This document shows positions 58,470 to 64,000 of a stretch of 64,000 nucleotides of DNA, piece after piece. Positions within the stretch are counted from its first letter, which is position 1; each line of letters starts with the position of its first letter. Origin of the DNA: Dermatemys mawii (Eukaryota; Chordata; Testudines; Dermatemydidae); NCBI GenBank assembly GCA_007922305.1, contig ML677334.1, forward strand, positions 55,664,720-55,728,719, in the 5' to 3' direction. Under the pieces are notes generated by a model, which worked only from the letters and a program-made list of their open reading frames with translations, did not search any database and was not told where the DNA came from. The position numbers and the translations under genes are program-made.

Positions 58470-60444
58470 ACTACATTCCATGGAATTGATTTTATTTGCT
58501 TTCATTCTTGCAACCTACCAGGATTAATAAGAAGTTTAGATAAGATGGATATAGAATATTTTACTTTCTACTAGGAGACAAATATCTGAAAGCTATGAGA
58601 AATTGAGTTGATTTTGTATAAAAGTACAAGTTTTCACTAATCTTTTGTAGTAGAATGATGCATCATGCTATGTTATCAAATACACTTTATAGTGTAAAAA
58701 TGCACTGAAAATTGTGTAGTATTAATATAAAGAAAGGCATGTTGAGGCCTAAAACCACGTAACTGTGCATGCATCGGTCCTACAGTATGTGCGGCATGCA
58801 TGACCATGTGCCATCTGTAGTGATTCTTCAGGGAAAACTGAGGAAACTGCAATAGTCCTCATAGATCATATCTTCATTTCCCCAGTTCCAAATCTTAGAT
58901 GTTATGCCTTTCTTCAAGTGGTCCCTCCATGAAAGGGGGAGTGGATTGGAGGATTCAAAATGGCCACATTAAATATTTATCTACTTTTAACTCAGTTTTT
59001 TAAATCAGCTAGACTTCAAGTTGATGGCCTCTCTTCAGTGTACAAGCCAACAAATCAAACTGGTCAAAAGTAAAACAATTCTACCAACAGGCTGAGACCT
59101 TCTATAGGAAGTTTCAGTGAGAAGCTCAGCAGGGCCATTGACAAATGGAGTGTAGTACAGAAATGTTGAACAGACACATAAATATAGAGATGCTAATGCA
59201 TCTCACATTCATTAAAGGATTTGTAAACTATTACTTGTATTTTGTATGCTTCAGCATTAAAATGGCCTGGCAGTGCAAAACTCCAGAATGTCTTTTTTAC
59301 TCTCCATGACTCGCAGTAGGAGATAGGAGAAGCACAGAAAAATCCATTAACAAAACTATCAATTTACTTTTCTCCATATTGCGGATAGCTGGCCAACAAT
59401 GGGTAGGGGGGTACAGGCAGAAGTGGTCATTTGACAAACTTCTCCCATGCATGTAACTGCCGAGTAACACGTAAGTTTTATATACACAAATACACCTTCT
59501 AAGCCATGCCAGTAACAGCCAAATATCTGCTATAAAGACATCTTTTGCATATAAGCAGAGGTGTAGTGTGGTAAGGTGGAGTTCTGGCAAAACAAACAAC
59601 CTAAAAACAATGAGTCCAGATTATATTTAAATTTCACTAGTCCTCAGCACACATGTAGCTCTACTCACATAAGTACTCACACTGACAACAGGCTCACTCA
59701 CTTAAAAACCAAACACATATGAAAGTCTTTGCAGGATCAAAGCCTTCGTGCGGTATTTGCTTATCCACAGAGCAGTTTTTGCATGTAATTTTCTCAGGCT
59801 GAAATTTTAATGGAAGTATTTTTATATTCCTAAACTGAGCTTTGTTTTTTAAAATCATGTAGGTTTTCCAGCGCCCATATTAGTTATATCTTTACCCACA
59901 CTCCATACTTCTTATCACCTGATAACCTCTCCATAGACTGAATACAAGCACGGTACATGCTATTGAAATAAATTCCATTGCCATATTTATAGCTTATATA
60001 TGGATCTGTCTTGTGCTATGTAGATACTGTAGGATACTCTATCAGGGTCTATTTCCATGAAGTAATGATTTATTATAGATTTGTGCTCTTGCTGTTCTGT
60101 TTTATATATAGGTGTGTTCCCATATCCATATGCTCATACATTTGAACCCATTTGATTCAAAAAGTCATCTGTTTCCAAAAAGAAAGGTTTTTCAAGGAAA
60201 CTAAAGCTGATTTTGCATGGTTTAGTGCCCCCTAGTGACAATGTTCAACTCCAGCTAACTTTTACAGTCATTTACAAGCCATATATACAATTCTCCCCAT
60301 CTTCCATAAAAATATGATCATTACCTTTATGTTAGTATACAAAAATCACAGATGTAATTTTGAGAAAAATGCCTCTCTGTGAAATCAAAGTGCTAGCCTA
60401 AAAAGAGCCATATTTATTTGGAGCATAACTTTGCAAACTCTTCA

Positions 60445-60732
60445 CGGAGGATATGTTTACACTACCTACTCGATAGCGATCAATCCATTAGGGGTCAATT
60501 AATCGCATCTAGACACGATAAATTGATCCCTGAACACTCTCCCATCAACTCCTGTACTCCACCACCATGAGAGGCACAGGTGGAGTTGATGGGGAAGCGG
60601 CAGCAGTCGACTCCCCGCCGTGAAAATGCCACGGTAAGTGGATCTAAATACATTGACTTCAGCTACGTTATTCTCAAGGCTGAAGTTGCGTATCTTAGAT
60701 CGACCACCCCCGACCACAGTGTAGACCAGGCC
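60445..60732 (+). mobile_element. PIF/Harbinger-like MITE
   Basis: Same family as 27516-27818. The shared blocks are 'gacacgataaattgatccc', 'gcggcagcagtcgactcccc', 'ccgtgaaaatgccacggtaa' and the right end AGTGTAGACCAGGCC. The left end is diverged (ATATGTTTACACT). A possible 3-bp TCA duplication (60442-60444 and 60733-60735) flanks it. It lies about 250 bp downstream, in transcript sense, of the CHST9 exon at 60988. Confidence 0.75.
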
Positions 60733-60987
60733 TCAGTCTTTCCTCACACTGAGATCACTGGAACTACTCATGTAAGGGATTTGCATGATTAGGCCTTGGT
60801 AAAATAAATTTAAATATCCAATATAACAATTACATCTTTGTTTTCACTTATGCTTCTCATTGACCGATAGCTATGAAAAAAGGTGTAAAAGAGAAATCAC
60901 CATTCTACACTAACACTGCAGCCCTTAGCACATTACTACAAAAAGCCTCACCTGCTAAAGCAAGGATATCTAATCTGTAGTACTTAC

Positions 60988-61050
60988 AGGAAATATGTAA
61001 AAGGACATAACCATCTCTGTTCTCCTTGGGCTTTATTTGTTCAGCCTTTA
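60988..61050 (-). CDS. CHST9: CHST9 stem-region exon (63 nt, or 103 nt to 61090)
   Basis: On the minus strand a consensus donor TTTCCT|gtaagtac ends the exon at 60988. The frame reads KAEQIKPKENRDGYVLLHIS and leaves one base (T), which joins the TG of the 39583-39620 microexon as TTG (Leu), so the phases agree. Two acceptors are possible: ttgcccctttaatccttttgcag|TAAAGG (exon from 61050, entered one base into a codon) or ctgcttcatttgcag|CCCCGG (exon from 61090, entered in phase 0). Both leave the frame open. The K/E/Q-rich sequence fits the poorly conserved CHST9 stem between anchor and catalytic domain; the human stem has a comparable EKRREQK run. Identity rests on phase, position and weak similarity, so it is less certain than the other two exons. 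Confidence 0.68.
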
Positions 61051-61090
61051 CTGCAAAAGGATTAAAGGGGCAATATTCAGGCTGCCGGGG

Positions 61091-63121
61091 CTGCAAATGA
61101 AGCAGATTTAAAAGAGAACTCTCCCTGTTCTCCAATTAATGTAGTTGAAAACAATCTCAGAAGGGGTTACAGATGGCCTTGTTTTTAACTGCTGCCCACT
61201 ACAGGTGAGAGCAGAAGAGTAACTGACCAGTTTTATATTTAATTTATGACGTTGAGGAAAACTCTTTGTCCGCTAAGATCCTCCCGCCCATTTTCTCCTA
61301 AATACTCTATCAAGCGCTTATCATAGGCTTAATTCTGCTCATGTTGAAGAAAATGGAAATTTTGCCATTGTTCAAGTGTTCTTCCATTATGCAGTCTAGA
61401 GAACACCAAAATATTAATTACAATTGAGCTTTTAACATAAGTCTGGGTCATCTTTTAAAAGGCCACTGTCAATTCCTTTAAATAAATAATGTTCTTCTCC
61501 ACTGTAATGATCGCTTGGAAGCTTGAGAAGATGATTTCTTTTGTATAAACAGTGCCTTTCCCCCTCATTTGATAAACATGAATGTTATGGTCTTGTTTTT
61601 CTAATGAAGTAATTAAGTTTGTTTTGTTTGCTTCATTGTCTGCACTACCATAATCAAGGTGTTCGCAGAAATAGGCACAGCCCTCCTGAATGTGTGGTCG
61701 GTCACTAGATCCAATTGGAAGAGCTCATACATTGCTCTGGAATATCACATTAAGTACTTAAAACAGCTCTGCAACAATGAATCACCCAGGATATGAAATC
61801 CAGAAGACAGTTATACTGGATTAAAACAACTAAAGCTGAATGAAATGTGTCCAAAGATGTAACTGTTTTCACATACACCCACACACTGTATAAACACACA
61901 CACAGATGTATGTTCAAACTCCCTAAAGAGAATGCTTTGCTTCTTTAGACCAATGGAAATCATCACTACATGCTTTGAACTCAAGTTTAGCCTTTTACGT
62001 TACTTTAAAATAAGGCAAAATCCTTGCATCAGTACAGCTCTAGTCTCTGATTTTAAGACAGTACTTACATCACATCCTGTTGATTTTCAAAAGGCAGCTA
62101 AGCTGACCAAGACAATTAGATTGTACATACAATAATACAGTGAATAAATTGGCATTAAATACTTTCTAAATCATTACAGATTGATCCAGTGGTTTCTTAA
62201 GGCTAATAAATGTGTTCAAGAAGCATTCTACTTTAACTGTATTCCAGAGATATAAAACGTAGTCAATTCAGTGTTCATGGAAGTTTCGTCGGCACATATT
62301 AAATTGAACTCAAGATTTTACAGAAACTATGTTCATAAAACAAAAAAGCTAAGATGGTTTAAAATTAATACATCATAAATAAAACATTCATTGCAGCATA
62401 TATTAAATGACAGGTCTCAAAAACTCTGCTTCCATGAAGTCATTCAGAAAGCTGCAAGAACACATGTGATTCATTAAATCCACTGACGTGTACTAGCTCT
62501 TCCTGGTATTATTCATAATTGAAACATTTCAGTTTTAGTTAACAGAAGAGAGAAAACTAATTTAAAAGTAAAACAAGGAAATTAGTTCTGTGTTTCTGGA
62601 TTACAACCCCACAGTGCCTCCAACTAGCCATATTTAGCCTCAGGGGAGTTAATTAGAAAAAATAGGCAATTTAGCCCATTTGAACAGGAAATCTTTTAAA
62701 GGCACAGACCTCTTTAATACTTATTTCCATCACTGCATCAACTGAATCTCATACAGAAATGTAGCAACAATGTTTCAGTTTAGTCATTTATATTCTGAAT
62801 ATTCAATTTGATAATTCTGTTTTCTATTTCCAGATGGTAGGTATGCTGAAGTTTATGGTCTGATCTTAGCCCTTTGAAGTTAATGGCCACACTCCCCACC
62901 CCTGCACTTCAACAGGCTTTGGATCAGGTCCTTACTCAGTGAAATACAGTGCAGAAGGCACAAGTGATCAAGTTTTGTGTAGGGTATGGTGGGGAGACTG
63001 GCAAATAATGGAATAGAGGTTGCAGTCTCTCCTATGCAGTGGTGCCATCCCATCCATGCTCCAACCTCAAGCTCTCTGCATAGCTCCATCTTTGCATAGG
63101 GCCTCACATTGTCACATTACT
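61091..63121 (-). other. CHST9 intron or upstream sequence, nothing coding
   Basis: Searched on the minus strand for the anchor exon (short N-terminus, hydrophobic segment, then the stem) and found none, so this is presumed intronic. A CA-rich stretch lies near 61870-61910. Otherwise the sequence is AT-rich and unremarkable. Confidence 0.5.
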
Positions 63122-63816
63122 CAGGGCCAGGGCCGGGGCTGGCTCAAGGTTTTTTGCCGCCCCAAGCAAAAATTTTTTTGGCTGCCCCCCAACCCCAGCC
63201 CTGGGCTCTCACCTCCCCGCCCCCCACCAAAGCCCTCCCCCACCCACACCCCTGCCACCCCAGCCCTAGGCTCCCTCACACCAGTGCTGACTCCATCCAC
63301 TCCCCCCTCACCTCCAGCTGGTCTGGCACTGGCAGGGTCAGGGTAAGCAGTAGGGCTCCCGAGCTGCACCTCAGCCCAGGGATTCTTCAGCTGGGGCTCC
63401 CGCCTCCAGGACCAGCGGGGACCCAGGAGGGCAGAGCCGGGGGGGCCGCCCCAGAGGGGCCTGAGGAGCCGGGGCAGGGCAGCCCCAAAGGGAACAGAGC
63501 TTCAGCGAGCGGGACATGGGCCCCGTATGGCAGCGCCCCACCCTCTATGGCCCTGCTGCTGCTTCTGGCCACCCTGCCACAGCCCCTGGGTGGCTTGGGC
63601 TCCCTCGCTCAGCCCCGGCTGCAGCGCTGGGGGGCTGTCGCCCTGTGGCACCTGCAGGCAGCTTCATGTGGCCCATGGGGCGGCCCCCAGCCCGAGTGTT
63701 CCCCACTTGGAGCCTGCCCAGCCCATCCACAAGGTATGAGCACTGCTCCCCCATGGCTGGCGGCATGAACCACAGCGGCCCAAGGGTGCCCCCCGCGCAT
63801 GACGCGCTGCTGCTGC
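63122..63816. repeat. GC-rich hAT-related repeat
   Basis: It opens with 'cagggccagggccggggctg', then 'caaggttttttgccgcccca'. This resembles the CAGGGCCGGC hAT ends seen at 6218 and 63817. A very GC/C-rich interior follows. Its large open frames (63109-63768 plus, 63545-63973 minus) are compositional: no conserved domain is visible and they overlap on both strands. The right boundary is unclear because another copy begins at 63817. Confidence 0.45.
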
Positions 63817-63941
63817 CAGGGCCGGCTCTAGGCTTTTGCCGCTCGAAGGAAAAAAAGAAAAAAAAGATGGCCAGAATGGCGCCCCTGAAAATGTGCTGCT
63901 CCAAACACATGCTTGCTTTGCTGGTACCTAGAGCAGTCCTG
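63817..63941. mobile_element. Short hAT MITE (CAGGGCCGGCTC ends)
   Basis: The left end CAGGGCCGGCTCTAGGC and right end CCTAGAGCAGTCCTG are inverted with a few mismatches. The interior has 'ttttgccgctcgaaggaaaa' and 'ggcgcccctgaaaatgtgct'. The flanking octamers (GCTGCTGC and GTGTGGGC) do not match, so the copy is old or inserted in repetitive sequence. Confidence 0.65.
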
Positions 63942-64000
63942 GTGTGGGCCCTGTACAACAGGCTGAACTCCACCCTTAAGGAATTTGAACCTCCATTTCC

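Larger units (their letters stand above)
39621..60987 (-). other. CHST9: CHST9 intron upstream of the microexon
   Basis: A 21.4-kb intron with donor gtaagtac (minus strand, from 60987) and acceptor ctttcag at 39621. Repeats with definable structure are listed separately. Unlisted stretches (about 39640-44080, 45330-47160, 49340-50370, 50760-53070, 53930-54630, 56860-57360, 58480-60440) hold no recognised exon. Part of 40340-40550 ('gaacaaaatgttttgaaaca') resembles a dispersed motif, and 41160-41180 and 45455-45470 contain A/T homopolymers. Confidence 0.7.

Noticed and set aside
63109..63768. 219-codon plus-strand frame, possible secreted or proline-rich protein
   Set aside because: Lies in a GC-rich hAT-related repeat, overlaps frames on both strands, shows no conserved domain and begins in repeat text.
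61091..64000. CHST9 anchor/start exon
   Set aside because: No minus-strand segment with a short N-terminus, hydrophobic anchor and donor was found. It probably lies beyond the window.
1..64000. CRISPR arrays, operons, tRNA/rRNA genes, prokaryotic features
   Set aside because: No regularly spaced repeats, cloverleafs or bacterial gene organisation. The window is clearly vertebrate.

Overview
The window is vertebrate nuclear DNA, almost all of it intronic or intergenic. The repeat content suggests a sauropsid, most likely a turtle. I see several CR1 LINE fragments, MIR-like (CORE-type) SINEs, many short hAT and PIF/Harbinger-like MITEs, and at least one well-formed solo LTR. The species assignment is inference. 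The single gene I can prove is CHST9 (carbohydrate sulfotransferase 9, GalNAc-4-O-sulfotransferase 2), on the minus strand.

CHST9 layout, read right to left. A candidate stem-region exon lies at 60988-61050, with an alternative acceptor that would extend it to 61090. A 38-nt microexon lies at 39583-39620. The large terminal exon has its coding part at 26241-27344 and a 3' UTR running left to a candidate AATAAA at 25832-25837. The three exons join in one frame, with a split codon at the first junction and phase 0 at the second. The exons encoding the start codon and transmembrane anchor are not visible and probably lie beyond 64000. Introns are about 12.2 kb and 21.4 kb and are rich in transposon fossils.

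Left flank (1-25.8 kb) is downstream of CHST9. It holds CR1 fragments, MITEs, a duplicated ~280-bp block (17.1 and 18.2 kb), and a clear CpG island at about 2.5-3.35 kb with good splice donors on both strands. The island is a candidate promoter of an unidentified gene or lncRNA. In human, AQP4 lies on this side of CHST9, but no AQP4 coding sequence was recognised here.

Several transposon insertions can be placed to the base through target-site duplications. These are hAT MITEs at 6218-6533, 9700-10045, 12781-12871 (nested in CR1) and 28302-28590; a PIF/Harbinger-like MITE at 27516-27818 with related copies at 5.6 and 60.5 kb; and a solo LTR at 57371-58469. I found no CRISPR, operon, tRNA or rRNA, and no evidence for a novel multi-gene system. 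The most useful observations concern CHST9 exon structure, the CpG island, and the dated and nested repeats.
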